Assembly: GCA_905215965.1 (NCBI GenBank)
Contig: CAJMSD010000015.1
Coordinates: forward strand, 1 to 34,775
From: an uncultured bacterium
GTDB taxonomy: Bacteria > Bacillota > Clostridia > Oscillospirales > Ruminococcaceae
Length of the DNA: 34,775 nt
Direction of reading: 5' to 3'
Part shown: positions 1 to 8,036 of the stretch, piece after piece
How positions within the stretch are numbered: position 1 is the first letter of the stretch
Layout of the letters: the number at the start of each line of letters is the position of its first letter
Made by a program: the position numbers and the translations under genes
The notes under the pieces: model-generated
Databases searched by the model: none
Told to the model about the DNA's origin: nothing
The model's input: only the letters and a program-made list of their open reading frames with translations

Positions 1-48
1 TTTTGCCGCTTTTCTGTGATCCCGCCGCCCTCTCGTGACGACTTGTTT

Positions 49-77
49 ATTATATCATCTTTGTCCTTTTTTGTCAA
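49..77 (-). promoter_or_regulatory. Consensus sigma-A promoter firing out of the left edge
   Basis: Read on the minus strand, TTGACA (72-77) and TATAAT (49-54) are separated by exactly 17 nt, a perfect vegetative promoter. Transcription would start near position 42 and leave the window to the left. The first 40 bases are GC-rich compared with the AT-rich DNA upstream, so they may be the start of a leader or structured RNA. The gene it drives is outside the window. Confidence 0.8.
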
Positions 78-154
78 CTAAATGTTTTTCCACATTCTTC
101 TCAACAATTTTAGGCAGATTGTGCAAAAAAAGAGAGGTTTTCCGCTTTTCGGCT

Positions 155-189
155 CAAAAAAACGCCTTATTGCTCACACAACAAGGCAT
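155..189 (-). terminator. Rho-independent terminator after the 176-aa pilin
   Basis: An 11-bp stem (162-172 with 179-189, two G-T wobbles) around a 6-nt loop is followed on the minus strand by seven T residues. It lies 33 bp past the stop of the prepilin at 222-752. It separates that gene from the promoter at 49-77. A five-T run on the other side could make it weakly bidirectional. Confidence 0.8.
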
Positions 190-221
190 TTTTCAACAAT
201 CATTCACAAAAAGTTAACAAT

Positions 222-752
222 TTAATGTGCAATCGAACTCGACGGATAGTCGCTGACGCTGTGCGTCTCCTCCTCCTCGGTCAAAGGAGTAGGATAAGCT
301 CCGATGAAATTATCATTTTCACTTCTGGCGGAAACGACAGAACGAACTATATAATTCTGAATCCAGATCTTATATACAGTTCCCTCGCTGTTATCGAAAA
401 CGCTGCTGATCTCATTTGCAAACTCAGCGTCAAAATCCGCGTCGCCGACCGTCACAGGAGGATTTGCAACAGTATCGGATCCAACGCTGTAACCCGTGCT
501 GCCGTCCCAATAGAAGTAGAAATCTCCGCTTCCAACATTGATAACATTAGTTATTCTCTCCTGAAACTTCCTCTTCGTAGCCGCAGTCTGAGCCGCGTTG
601 AAGATCACCTTTGCGTTATTGTTCTGCGTTTTTATACGCGACTTTGCTATATAACTCATCCATGCGGGCACAAGCATCGCCGTCAGGATACCGATTATCG
701 CTATAACTATTACAAGCTCCATCAGGGAAAAGCCTTTAAACTTTTTTCTCAT
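222..752 (-). CDS. Type IV prepilin, 176 aa
   Basis: This is a class III-signal prepilin, a structural subunit of a type IV pilus or pseudopilus. The N-terminus has a short basic leader (MRKKFKG), the cleavage glycine, FSLME with the conserved Glu at mature position 5, and then about 20 hydrophobic residues ending near IGILTAMLVPAW. After removal of the seven-residue leader by the prepilin peptidase (encoded at 5880), the hydrophobic helix would pack in the pilus core. The rest is an acidic, variable C-terminal domain with no recognisable fold. The start has a GGGAGG ribosome binding site and its own promoter at 786-814, and a terminator follows at 155-189, so it is a single-gene unit. It resembles the major pilin at 2093 in the first 50 residues only, so it could be a second major pilin or a minor one. 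Confidence 0.9.
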   Translation of the reverse strand: MRKKFKGFSLMELVIVIAIIGILTAMLVPAWMSYIAKSRIKTQNNNAKVIFNAAQTAATKRKFQERITNVINVGSGDFYFYWDGSTGYSVGSDTVANPPVTVGDADFDAEFANEISSVFDNSEGTVYKIWIQNYIVRSVVSARSENDNFIGAYPTPLTEEEETHSVSDYPSSSIAH

Positions 753-785
753 GTCACTAACCTCCCGAGCATAATTTACATTTAT

Positions 786-814
786 ATTATAACAGTTTAT
801 TCACAAAATGTCAA
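786..814 (-). promoter_or_regulatory. Promoter of the 176-aa pilin
   Basis: Minus strand: TTGACA (809-814), 17-nt spacer, TATAAT (786-791), a perfect consensus. The -35 lies in the 15-base string TTGACATTTTGTGAA (800-814), a near-perfect dyad (TTGACA / TGTGAA arms around three bases). The same 15 bases occur at the other pilin promoter, at 2689-2703. Confidence 0.85.
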
Positions 815-875
815 CGGCATTTTATGAAAACAGTACACAATTTTTCACCAACTATATTGTGTATTTCGTCAATTT

Positions 876-2009
876 TCAGCCGAGAAGTTCTATCGCTTTG
901 TTAAGCTGAACATCGTTTTCCGTGCCGATCAGCGAGCTGTCCATTTCAATTTCATAGTCGGGAGCTATACCCACGCCCTGCCAGCAATCCCAGTCGCCGA
1001 CGGTAAACTTTCCCGCGGTAAAGTGCAGCCTCATGCCTCCCTCAAGAGGCGCGGTGAGCTGAAAAATTCCCTTGCCGAAGGTGTTCGTTCCCACAATTTC
1101 CGCGTCGGCATTCTGTTTCAGCAGAGCCGTGATGATCTCCGCCGCGCTTGCCGTGTGCTCGTTCACAAGCACAACTATCGGGACATCTACATCGTTTTCG
1201 GCGGAATTTATCTCGCTCTTGCTCTCCTCGCCCGTGTAGTAATGCTCGGTAACATATCCCTCGCTTATGAAATTATCCGCAACTCCCATGCCCGCACTTG
1301 TCGAGCCGCCGCGGTTGTTTCTCAGGTCGAGGATCAGCGAATCAAACTCGTTTTCATTGAGATTTTTCTGCACAAAGCTGTTTATGTTGTCCGAGACGGA
1401 GGCAATGCTCATATACAGCGTCGTTCCGTAATTTCTGACGACAACGCCCTGCAGCTCGCTGATATCGCCGCTGTGACGCTCAAATTCAAGCTCTATGCGC
1501 TCGCCGTCACGCTCCAGAACCAGACTGCACGTCGTTCCGTCCTTTCCCAGAAGCTCCTTGGCAAAATCATATTCATGTTCGGACACAAGCTCTCCGTCAA
1601 TTGAAATAACTTTATCGTTTGGCTTGATGCCCTGCTTATCTGCCGGCATATCCTGCGTGACGGTCAGAAAGACCAGCTCGTCGTTTTCGTTGTATTCCAC
1701 CGTGAATCCGCAGCCTATCGCCGTAGGCATTCCATTGACGAAATCCGTTACGACTTCCTTTGATTCATAATCCGGCTCGTAGCAATAAGTATACTTATCG
1801 TAAGAATCAAGATAGCCGTTAAGCAGCGCAATTTCGTCCAATTCGCCGTTCATGGTCACGTTATATTCAGCCAATATCTCCTTGCACTCGTCAATTACGG
1901 CGCACTCTTCGGCAAGCTTTAGCTTTTTGTAATTTGCGGCATAAACAGCCGACGCTCCGACCGCAAGCCCGGCCGCCGCGCACAAAAATTCCATCAGGTA
2001 CTTTTTCAT
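876..2009 (-). CDS. Secreted or membrane-anchored S41 (C-terminal processing type) protease with PDZ domain
   Basis: This 377-aa protein belongs to the S41 tail-specific protease family, extracytoplasmic serine proteases that bind substrate C-termini through a PDZ domain. An N-terminal hydrophobic segment (about residues 8-25) is a signal peptide or anchor. A PDZ-like region spans about 95-175. The catalytic domain follows, with the nucleophile Ser288 in EHTASAAEI and the general base Lys313 in FGKGIF, both in family-typical positions. Length is normal for a short CtpA-like protein. The start ATG is preceded by AAAGG. The gene follows the pilin at 2093 on the same strand, but a strong hairpin terminator (2024-2053) lies just before it and no separate promoter is evident. 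It is probably expressed by read-through. Its position between two pilin genes suggests a possible role in pilin turnover or quality control, which is inference. Confidence 0.9.
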   Translation of the reverse strand: MKKYLMEFLCAAAGLAVGASAVYAANYKKLKLAEECAVIDECKEILAEYNVTMNGELDEIALLNGYLDSYDKYTYCYEPDYESKEVVTDFVNGMPTAIGCGFTVEYNENDELVFLTVTQDMPADKQGIKPNDKVISIDGELVSEHEYDFAKELLGKDGTTCSLVLERDGERIELEFERHSGDISELQGVVVRNYGTTLYMSIASVSDNINSFVQKNLNENEFDSLILDLRNNRGGSTSAGMGVADNFISEGYVTEHYYTGEESKSEINSAENDVDVPIVVLVNEHTASAAEIITALLKQNADAEIVGTNTFGKGIFQLTAPLEGGMRLHFTAGKFTVGDWDCWQGVGIAPDYEIEMDSSLIGTENDVQLNKAIELLG

Positions 2010-2023
2010 TTTTAACCTTTCTA

Positions 2024-2053
2024 AGAAAAAAGTCCCTCAAAATGAGGGACTTT
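2024..2053 (-). terminator. Hairpin terminator or attenuator between the 164-aa pilin and the S41 protease
   Basis: A perfect 11-bp stem (2029-2039 with 2043-2053) and a 3-nt loop are followed on the minus strand by a run of T residues. It sits after the pilin stop and only about 15 bp before the S41 start, so it can act as a partial terminator that lowers protease expression relative to pilin, or as a 3' stabiliser of pilin mRNA. Confidence 0.85.
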
Positions 2054-2092
2054 AAAATTATTCAATCAAGCATTTAATACAAGCTGATTTAA

Positions 2093-2587
2093 TTATTCGC
2101 CATCTTCTGCGTGGTCTGCATCATACTTATTCTGAGCTTCCTCCAAAGCACCGGAGATAGTAGCGTCATCAGGATAATTCTTGTTATTGTAAACCTTTGG
2201 TGAAGTACCGATATACTGACCGGACTTAGCAGCACAAGCTACAGCAACACCGTTTGTAACGTTGATTCCGTATGAAGCTGACTTAGCTCCGTCAAAGTAA
2301 TATGACATATAGGAAATAACTTCACTTGCTTCAACTGCATCGCCCTCAGCTGTATCGTTATTACCAACATAAGTTCCTGTGAAAGGTGTATCCATTTCAT
2401 CAAGCTCTGCGAGAGCTGAGTTACAAGCCTTAAGGATCGTTGAAGCAGCTGAGTTAGCGCCCTGGATCTTGGACTTCTTTACGTAACCAAGCATAGCAGG
2501 TACGAGAATAGCAGCAAGTACACCGATGATAGCGATAACAACGATGAGCTCGATAAGAGTAAAGCCTTTTTTCTTTGTCGTTTTCAT
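2093..2587 (-). CDS. Type IV prepilin, probable major pilin (PilA-like), 164 aa
   Basis: This prepilin has a seven-to-nine-residue basic leader (MKTTKKKG), then FTLIELIVVIAIIGVLAAIL, the canonical type IV pilin N-terminus with Glu at mature position 5. A helix continues to about residue 55, followed by a small C-terminal domain with few charged repeats. Its compact size, its own strong promoter (2675-2703), the AAAGGAGG-like binding site and the hairpin after the stop all suggest very high expression, so it is the better candidate for the main pilus subunit. It lies directly after pilT on the same strand. Related pilins of Ruminococcus albus have been linked to cellulose adhesion; applying that role here is inference. 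Confidence 0.92.
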   Translation of the reverse strand: MKTTKKKGFTLIELIVVIAIIGVLAAILVPAMLGYVKKSKIQGANSAASTILKACNSALAELDEMDTPFTGTYVGNNDTAEGDAVEASEVISYMSYYFDGAKSASYGINVTNGVAVACAAKSGQYIGTSPKVYNNKNYPDDATISGALEEAQNKYDADHAEDGE

Positions 2588-2674
2588 AAAGAAAACCTCC
2601 TTTTTTAATTTAAATTATGTATCCCTCGGGATATCATTAGTTTCAGTAGGGATTCTTTCCCTTTCCTTGATTAT

Positions 2675-2703
2675 AGTATATCATGCCGTTCACAAAATGT
2701 CAA
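2675..2703 (-). promoter_or_regulatory. Promoter of the 164-aa (major) pilin
   Basis: Minus strand: TTGACA (2698-2703), 17-nt spacer, TATACT (2675-2680). The -35 is embedded in the same 15-base TTGACATTTTGTGAA dyad (2689-2703) as at the other pilin gene. A leader of about 80 nt precedes the pilin start. Confidence 0.82.
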
Positions 2704-2812
2704 CAGTTTTTTGAATTTTTTTTAATATCATTACAACTTTTTACATCGCTACGGCAAATAGGCATTGATTTTCACTGCTTTTCGTCAATTTGCACAAATA
2801 ACAAACATTTTC

Positions 2813-3883
2813 TCACATTTGTGAAAGGAAACGATAGAACTCCTGCTTATCCTGACACTTGTCAAGGGCGTCTGCCTCGTTGATAACATTTGTCTTTGTG
2901 AGACGTGCAAGCTCCTGATCGAGACTCATCATGCCCTGCTGCTTACCTGTCTGGATAGCCGACTGAATAAGATGGATCTTATTGTCACGAATCATTGCGG
3001 CAATAGCGTCGTTTACGTTAAGGATCTCCATGCAGGCGATTCGTCCTGTGCCGTCCTTTTTGGGGATAAGTGTCTGAGAAATAACGCCGACAAGGTTGTT
3101 TGCAAGCTGAGTACGGATCTGCTGCTGCTGATGCTCGGGATAAACGTCGATAATACGGTTGATAGTATCGGCGGCGCTGGTCGTATGAAGCGTGGAGAGT
3201 ACGAGATGTCCTGTTTCGGCAGCGGTTACGGCAGCCTGGATAGTCTCGAAGTCACGCATCTCTCCTACGAGGATAACGTCAGGGTCCTCACGGAGGGCAG
3301 CTCTGAGGGCGAGCGCAAAGTCGGGAACGTCGTCGCCGACCTCTCTCTGGTTTATCATACAGCGTTTATGCTCGTGAACGTACTCGATAGGGTCTTCAAC
3401 GGTGATTATATGCGCGCTCTTGTTCAGGTTTACGAAGTCGAGCATACCTGCAAGAGTTGTAGATTTACCGGAACCTGTAGGGCCTGTTACAAGCACAAGA
3501 CCTCTCGGACGCATTGCGAAATCTGCAAGAATAGGCGGAAGCATGAGATCCTCAAGAGTAGGGATATCGTTTCTGAGAAGTCGGATAGCTATAGCCGTGC
3601 AGCCTCTCTGGAAATACACGTTTACACGGTGACGGTAGCCGCTTCTTGTGGTGAACGAGAAGTCGGTGTCCTTATGCTGAGCGATGCTTCTTGCCTGAAC
3701 CTCGTTTGTCATCTGGTTAACGATGGAGAGTATTTCCTCCTCGTCCATTTCCGGGTACTGCGAGCGCATCGTTCTGAGCGTACCGTTAAGTCTTACAACA
3801 GGAGCTATTCCGTTTGTAAAGTGCAAGTCCGAGCAGCCTAAAAGACGAACCTCGTCAAGAATTCTGTTAATTTCTATCGCCAT
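2813..3883 (-). CDS. pilT: Type IV pilus retraction ATPase PilT
   Basis: This 356-aa protein is a hexameric cytoplasmic ATPase that drives pilus depolymerisation and twitching. Visible motifs are Walker A GPTGSGKST (134-142), the Asp box around TVEDPIEYVH (171-180), Walker B EDPDVILVGEMRD (199-211), and a His box in TGHLVLSTLHT. The C-terminal stretch around 300-318 (IHLIQSAIQTGKQQGM) matches the PilT-specific motif region that GspE/PilB proteins lack. It has no N-terminal MshEN domain and no zinc-binding cysteines, which separates it from the PilB next door. The ATG is preceded by AAGGAGG. It lies 27 bp after pilB and is probably cotranscribed with it. Confidence 0.96.
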   Translation of the reverse strand: MAIEINRILDEVRLLGCSDLHFTNGIAPVVRLNGTLRTMRSQYPEMDEEEILSIVNQMTNEVQARSIAQHKDTDFSFTTRSGYRHRVNVYFQRGCTAIAIRLLRNDIPTLEDLMLPPILADFAMRPRGLVLVTGPTGSGKSTTLAGMLDFVNLNKSAHIITVEDPIEYVHEHKRCMINQREVGDDVPDFALALRAALREDPDVILVGEMRDFETIQAAVTAAETGHLVLSTLHTTSAADTINRIIDVYPEHQQQQIRTQLANNLVGVISQTLIPKKDGTGRIACMEILNVNDAIAAMIRDNKIHLIQSAIQTGKQQGMMSLDQELARLTKTNVINEADALDKCQDKQEFYRFLSQM

Positions 3884-3910
3884 GGTAGTTTCCTCCTTGT
3901 TATTTTCAAA

Positions 3911-5590
3911 TTAAACGGTATATGTTGCCTTGATAAGCTCTTCGATAGAGGTCTCGCCTGCCTGAACAAGCTCGGAAGCGTTGTCACGGAGCAGCTTTGT
4001 TCCGTTAGCCTTTGCGGCGGCTTCAATTTCCTCCTTGCTGCCGTTTCTTGCGATGATCGTAGATACGTTAGAGGTACAGTGAATGATCTCATGGATAGCG
4101 GTTCTTCCTCTGTAGCCTGTGTTATTGCACTCGGGACAGCCGCACGGATCGTAGATCTGGATCGAGTGGTCGATACCCATAAGCTCGTTTTCCTCCTGAG
4201 TAGACATTCTCGGAGTTTTGCACTTAGGGCAAAGAACCTTAACGAGACGCTGAGCGATAACGCCGATAAGCGAGGTTGCGACCATGTAAGCGGCAACGCC
4301 CATATCAACGAGACGGACAACTGTGGAAGCGGCGTCGTTTGTATGAAGTGTTGAAAGAACAAGGTGTCCTGTGATAGCGGCTCTGATACCGATATCGGCA
4401 GTTTCGGCGTCACGCATCTCACCGATCATTACGATATCCGGGTCCTGACGGAGGATAGAACGGAGGGCTGCGGCGAATGTCATACCTGCCTTTGTATTAA
4501 CCTGAACCTGATTGATTCCGTCGATAGCTTTTTCGACAGGGTCCTCAACGGTAATAACGTTTACGTTCGGCTTTGCAAGCTCACCGAGGGCTGCGTAAAG
4601 GGTAGTTGTTTTACCTGAACCGGTAGGTCCTGTTACCAGGATAACTCCATGCGGACAGCGGATCATAGATTCGAACAGCTCATAGTTGTGATCCGACATA
4701 CCGAGGTCGGTGATCTTACGGAGAGCGATCTGTCCGGTGGAAAGAATACGTATAACTATTTTCTCGCCGTGTACTGTAGGAAGCGAGGAAACACGGACGT
4801 CGAGAGTAGTTCCGTCAACGACCTGCGTAAAACGGCCGTCCTGCGGGATTCTCTTCTCGGCGATGTTCATACCGCTGATAAGCTTGAGTCGTGTGGTAAG
4901 CGCGCTGTGAACTGCGCTTGAAATGTTCATCATCTCGACAAGGTCGCCGTTTACACGGATACGGATTCTCGTGTAGGTCTTGAACGGCTCGATATGAATA
5001 TCGGTAGCGTCGGCTCTGTATGAGTTTTCGATGATAGTTGTAGCGAGCTTAACGATAGGAGCGCTTTCAACTCTGTCTTTTGACTCGGCGTCGTCGGTAT
5101 TCATTTCGCCGAGGTCGTTGAACTGCTGAACGCCCTCAAGAACGCTGTCAACGTTCTGCATTGAATAGCACTTACCGATAGCCTTGTTGATAGCCGACTT
5201 TGTGGCAAGCACCGGAACAGTATCCATACCTGTCGAGACCTTGATGTCCTCAAGAATGATAAAGTTGATAGGATCGTCCGTAGCGACAGTAAGTCTTTTA
5301 CCCTGAATGTTTATAGCGATAACAGTATGCTTTTTCGCAAGAGCCTCCGGAACCTTCTGAACAGCGTCCGTGTTGATCTCGATATTATCGAGGTCCACAT
5401 ACTGAACTCTCAGCTTGCCTGCGAGCGCCTTTGCAAAATTGACCTCGGACATAAATCCAAGCTCAACAACGAGATCGCCGAAGCGCTTTGTTCCGTTAGA
5501 CTCTTTCTGAGCCTCAAGAACCTTCTCAAGCTGCTCCTGACTAATCAATCTCTGTTCGACTAAGTAGTCACCAATTCTCTGATTTCTCAT
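3911..5590 (-). CDS. pilB: Type IV pilus assembly ATPase PilB (GspE family)
   Basis: This 559-aa protein is the extension motor that powers pilin polymerisation through PilC. An N-terminal MshEN-like domain (about 1-150) is followed by the ATPase core: Walker A GPTGSGKTT (321-329), Asp box TVEDPVEKAIDG, Walker B DPDIVMIGEMRD (383-394) and His box TGHLVLSTLHT. A zinc-binding cysteine set is present: CPKC at 454-457 and CPEC at 485-488. The length is typical. The start ATG follows GGAGG. pilT follows after 27 bp. No good promoter could be picked in the AT-rich 289 bp upstream, which pilB shares divergently with the prepilin peptidase. Confidence 0.96.
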   Translation of the reverse strand: MRNQRIGDYLVEQRLISQEQLEKVLEAQKESNGTKRFGDLVVELGFMSEVNFAKALAGKLRVQYVDLDNIEINTDAVQKVPEALAKKHTVIAINIQGKRLTVATDDPINFIILEDIKVSTGMDTVPVLATKSAINKAIGKCYSMQNVDSVLEGVQQFNDLGEMNTDDAESKDRVESAPIVKLATTIIENSYRADATDIHIEPFKTYTRIRIRVNGDLVEMMNISSAVHSALTTRLKLISGMNIAEKRIPQDGRFTQVVDGTTLDVRVSSLPTVHGEKIVIRILSTGQIALRKITDLGMSDHNYELFESMIRCPHGVILVTGPTGSGKTTTLYAALGELAKPNVNVITVEDPVEKAIDGINQVQVNTKAGMTFAAALRSILRQDPDIVMIGEMRDAETADIGIRAAITGHLVLSTLHTNDAASTVVRLVDMGVAAYMVATSLIGVIAQRLVKVLCPKCKTPRMSTQEENELMGIDHSIQIYDPCGCPECNNTGYRGRTAIHEIIHCTSNVSTIIARNGSKEEIEAAAKANGTKLLRDNASELVQAGETSIEELIKATYTV

Positions 5591-5820
5591 AACAAACCTC
5601 CGCTTTTATTTTTTGTATGATATGCTTGAAATATCTTATATTCTTATATAAATGTATAAGCTTTAAATTTATACGGCGCAGAGTATGCGCAAAAATAAAT
5701 GCGCCGTTTATGCTCTCTTCATTCGTTTTGCTGTTAAGAGGAGTATATATTTTGCCGAATCGCTTGAATTTTACGATTTTATGCTTAAAAACTTGCCCTA
5801 TAGAATTTTCCCCGCATATA

Positions 5821-5849
5821 TTGTGGTTTTGCAAATTATATGGTATAAT
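5821..5849 (+). promoter_or_regulatory. Promoter of the prepilin peptidase
   Basis: TTGTGG (5821-5826), 17-nt spacer and TATAAT (5844-5849), placed 31 bp before the start codon, with AAAAGGAGGG between. The -35 is imperfect. The rest of the 289-bp divergent gap between pilB and this gene is AT-rich and shows no ORF I would support. Confidence 0.65.
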
Positions 5850-5879
5850 AGATATATAATCTAAAAGGAGGGCAAACAT

Positions 5880-6725
5880 ATGGGTGAATTTTTCAATATG
5901 CTCCACAGTGATTTCATGGAGCCGCAATTCTACATAATGTTTTACACCGTAGTTTTTCTGTTCGGAATTTGCATCGGAAGCTTTCTGAACGTTGTAATTT
6001 TCAGAGTTCCGAAAAACGAATCGCTTATCAAACGTTCCTCTCACTGCATGACCTGCGGCGCAAAGATACGCGTCTGCGACCTGATACCTATTTTCAGCTG
6101 GATCTTCCTCAGAGGAAAATGCCATAACTGCGGCGAAAAGATCTCGCCGAGGTATCCTATTGTTGAAAGCCTGAACGGATTGCTTTATGTTCTTACTTTC
6201 TATGTAATGGATTTCAATGCTGAATCCATAATAACCTGCGTTCTTATGTCGATGCTCATCGTTATCGGCTTTATCGACTGGGACACGATGGAGATCGATC
6301 TTATCATGGTTGGCATCGTGCTTTTTCTCGCCGTACCGCTTGCGATATTCTCCGACACCGTCGAGCTCAAGCATCGTATCATCGGAGCTTTATGCGTCAG
6401 CGTACCCTTCTTCATTATAGGAGAGATCAGCAGAGTTATCATAAAAAAGCGCACCGGTGAGGATTACCGAGGTATCGAGCTTGGCGATACTCTTCTTATG
6501 ATCGCAGCCGGCGCAGTTCTCGGAACGCACGCTGTTATCGTTTCAGCATTTATAGGAATTATTTTGTGCGCGCTTGTGGGACTTATCCTCAAAAGAGTCA
6601 AGGACGGCGAATCGAAGATTCCTTTCGGACCGTTTCTTGCGATCGGAATTGCCGTTTCGGCGCTTTGGGGCAGCGATATAGCGCAGTGGTATTTAAGTAA
6701 GCTTACAGCAGCCGCAGTTCAGTAA
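5880..6725 (+). CDS. pilD: Prepilin leader peptidase / N-methyltransferase PilD (A24 family)
   Basis: This 281-aa polytopic membrane aspartyl protease cleaves prepilin leaders after the conserved glycine and usually methylates the new N-terminus. The N-terminal domain has GSFLNVVIFRVP after the first membrane segment and two CxxC pairs (CMTCG and CHNCG), the cysteine tetrad of bifunctional enzymes. The two predicted catalytic aspartates lie in FIDWDTMEID and in GIELGDTLL, the latter matching the GxGD-type site. Several hydrophobic helices fill the rest. It is the only plus-strand gene in the pilus region, has its own promoter and AGGAGGG site, and is followed by a strong terminator. Its substrates should include the four prepilins in this window. 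Confidence 0.95.
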   Translation: MGEFFNMLHSDFMEPQFYIMFYTVVFLFGICIGSFLNVVIFRVPKNESLIKRSSHCMTCGAKIRVCDLIPIFSWIFLRGKCHNCGEKISPRYPIVESLNGLLYVLTFYVMDFNAESIITCVLMSMLIVIGFIDWDTMEIDLIMVGIVLFLAVPLAIFSDTVELKHRIIGALCVSVPFFIIGEISRVIIKKRTGEDYRGIELGDTLLMIAAGAVLGTHAVIVSAFIGIILCALVGLILKRVKDGESKIPFGPFLAIGIAVSALWGSDIAQWYLSKLTAAAVQ

Positions 6726-6749
6726 CAGCGGACAACTGCAAAAATAATT

Positions 6750-6786
6750 TCAGGCAGCAGCATTAAAACTGCTGCCTGATTTTTTG
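6750..6786 (+). terminator. Terminator between converging pilD and minor pilin genes
   Basis: A perfect 11-bp stem (6750-6760 with 6769-6779) and an 8-nt loop are followed by six T residues on the plus strand. The minus-strand gene at 6796 ends just beyond it, and the minus-strand reading also gives a T-rich tail, so it may serve both sides. Confidence 0.85.
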
Positions 6787-6795
6787 TCTGTCAAA

Positions 6796-8004
6796 TTAAA
6801 GTGCGTCAGGTAAAGTATATACAAAATAAAGGTTAGGACTTGAAGCCTCATTTGTGTTTTTGATGCTCCACAAGCTCTGATTCTGCGTATATCCCGATCC
6901 TGTCAGAAGAACGTCAAGCTTCTTATAATCCCAGTTTCCGTCGTTTCCTTCAAGGTCAACAGGCGTTGAGGGAGTCATAATAGTGTTGGGAGCACCTGCA
7001 TAAGTACCGGTTCCGTTGTATCTTACAGGGCCGTAATAAGTACGAAGATTATTCGCACTCTTGAAATTGGAATTAACGTTTACAAGCGACATTGAAATAT
7101 TCGAAACAGCCGCCGGAGATTCAAACAGTCTTGTTTCATCTTCGGTAGTGCTCGGATCATCTGCCGTCTTCGGGTATATGCCCGAATTTTTATAAGTTAC
7201 GATACTCATGGCAAACATATTTGGAGTAAAACTTTCAACCGTATAGGTTTCGATCGTGCCGTCCGCTTTAAGAACCGGAGTACCGTCAACATTAACTCTG
7301 TCTCTTTCGATAGTCTGAAGCTCGGCAACATAGTTACGGGAATCAGACGCCGCAATATCGGTAGCTGAAAGATCCTTATACCCCGGCTCGATGAAGAACG
7401 AGTAATCCTCGTAATAAGTCGGATTGATAACATTTGCTTCTTTTTTGATATAAGCAGGATACGTCGGGTCGGCACCTACACCGGTATGATCCCAGTCTTC
7501 AAGCTTTGACCAAACGTTTACTTTAGTTGTGAAATTACCGAGCGCGTCCGGTTCGGAAACCGTATATCCTGCCTCAAAATCAATAGTATACTCGTTGATC
7601 CTTCCGGCATTCGTATTGTCAATCTCCAGAACGTGGATCTTGCCCTGATACGGAGTATTATCGTCTTTGGCTCTATTGAGATAATACTGGTCTGCAAAAT
7701 TTTTCGCGACCTTTTCAAGCGATGCGACCTTAGCCCCTTCGCTTGAAGTATCGAGCGCGCTTCCGTCGATGTCGGTAAGAGCGCCCAGATGAGCCTCAAT
7801 AGCAGTTGCGTGACGAAGATTTCCTTCGATATAGCGCTTTACGTTATCAACAGCGGCTGAATTTGCCTCTTGTATCGAAGCTTTTTTCATCATTTTTGAT
7901 ACAGGATCAACGAGGATCATTACCGCAGCCATTATAATGCTGACAATTGCCATTACGATTATAAGCTCGATAAGCGTAAAGCCTTTTAATTTTTTCTTTT
8001 TCAT
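6796..8004 (-). CDS. Large minor prepilin, 402 aa
   Basis: This is a prepilin-like protein with a canonical N-terminus: leader MKKKKLKG, then FTLIELIIVMAIVSIIMAAV with Glu5. The C-terminal ectodomain of about 360 residues is unusually long and contains no family I recognise. It is rich in Asn, Thr and Tyr, as in beta-rich surface domains. An upstream in-frame ATG at 8037 is possible, but the start at 8004 is chosen because TTTGGAGGAG lies eight bases before it and it gives a normal short leader. It is the last gene of the long pilus run and follows the 139-aa prepilin with a 32-bp gap. It could be a PilW-like or tip-complex subunit; the exact role is not determinable from sequence. Confidence 0.85.
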   Translation of the reverse strand: MKKKKLKGFTLIELIIVMAIVSIIMAAVMILVDPVSKMMKKASIQEANSAAVDNVKRYIEGNLRHATAIEAHLGALTDIDGSALDTSSEGAKVASLEKVAKNFADQYYLNRAKDDNTPYQGKIHVLEIDNTNAGRINEYTIDFEAGYTVSEPDALGNFTTKVNVWSKLEDWDHTGVGADPTYPAYIKKEANVINPTYYEDYSFFIEPGYKDLSATDIAASDSRNYVAELQTIERDRVNVDGTPVLKADGTIETYTVESFTPNMFAMSIVTYKNSGIYPKTADDPSTTEDETRLFESPAAVSNISMSLVNVNSNFKSANNLRTYYGPVRYNGTGTYAGAPNTIMTPSTPVDLEGNDGNWDYKKLDVLLTGSGYTQNQSLWSIKNTNEASSPNLYFVYTLPDAL

Positions 8005-8036
8005 ATTCAGCTCCTCCAAAGCGATACAGCTGCGCA

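Noticed and set aside
35..217. A 60-codon plus-strand open frame at the left edge
   Set aside because: Cysteine/phenylalanine-rich, no ribosome binding site, and it crosses the terminator hairpin.
5568..6374. A 268-codon open frame on the minus strand
   Set aside because: It lies antisense to the clear prepilin peptidase gene and covers the promoter region; its product has no recognisable family and no ribosome binding site.
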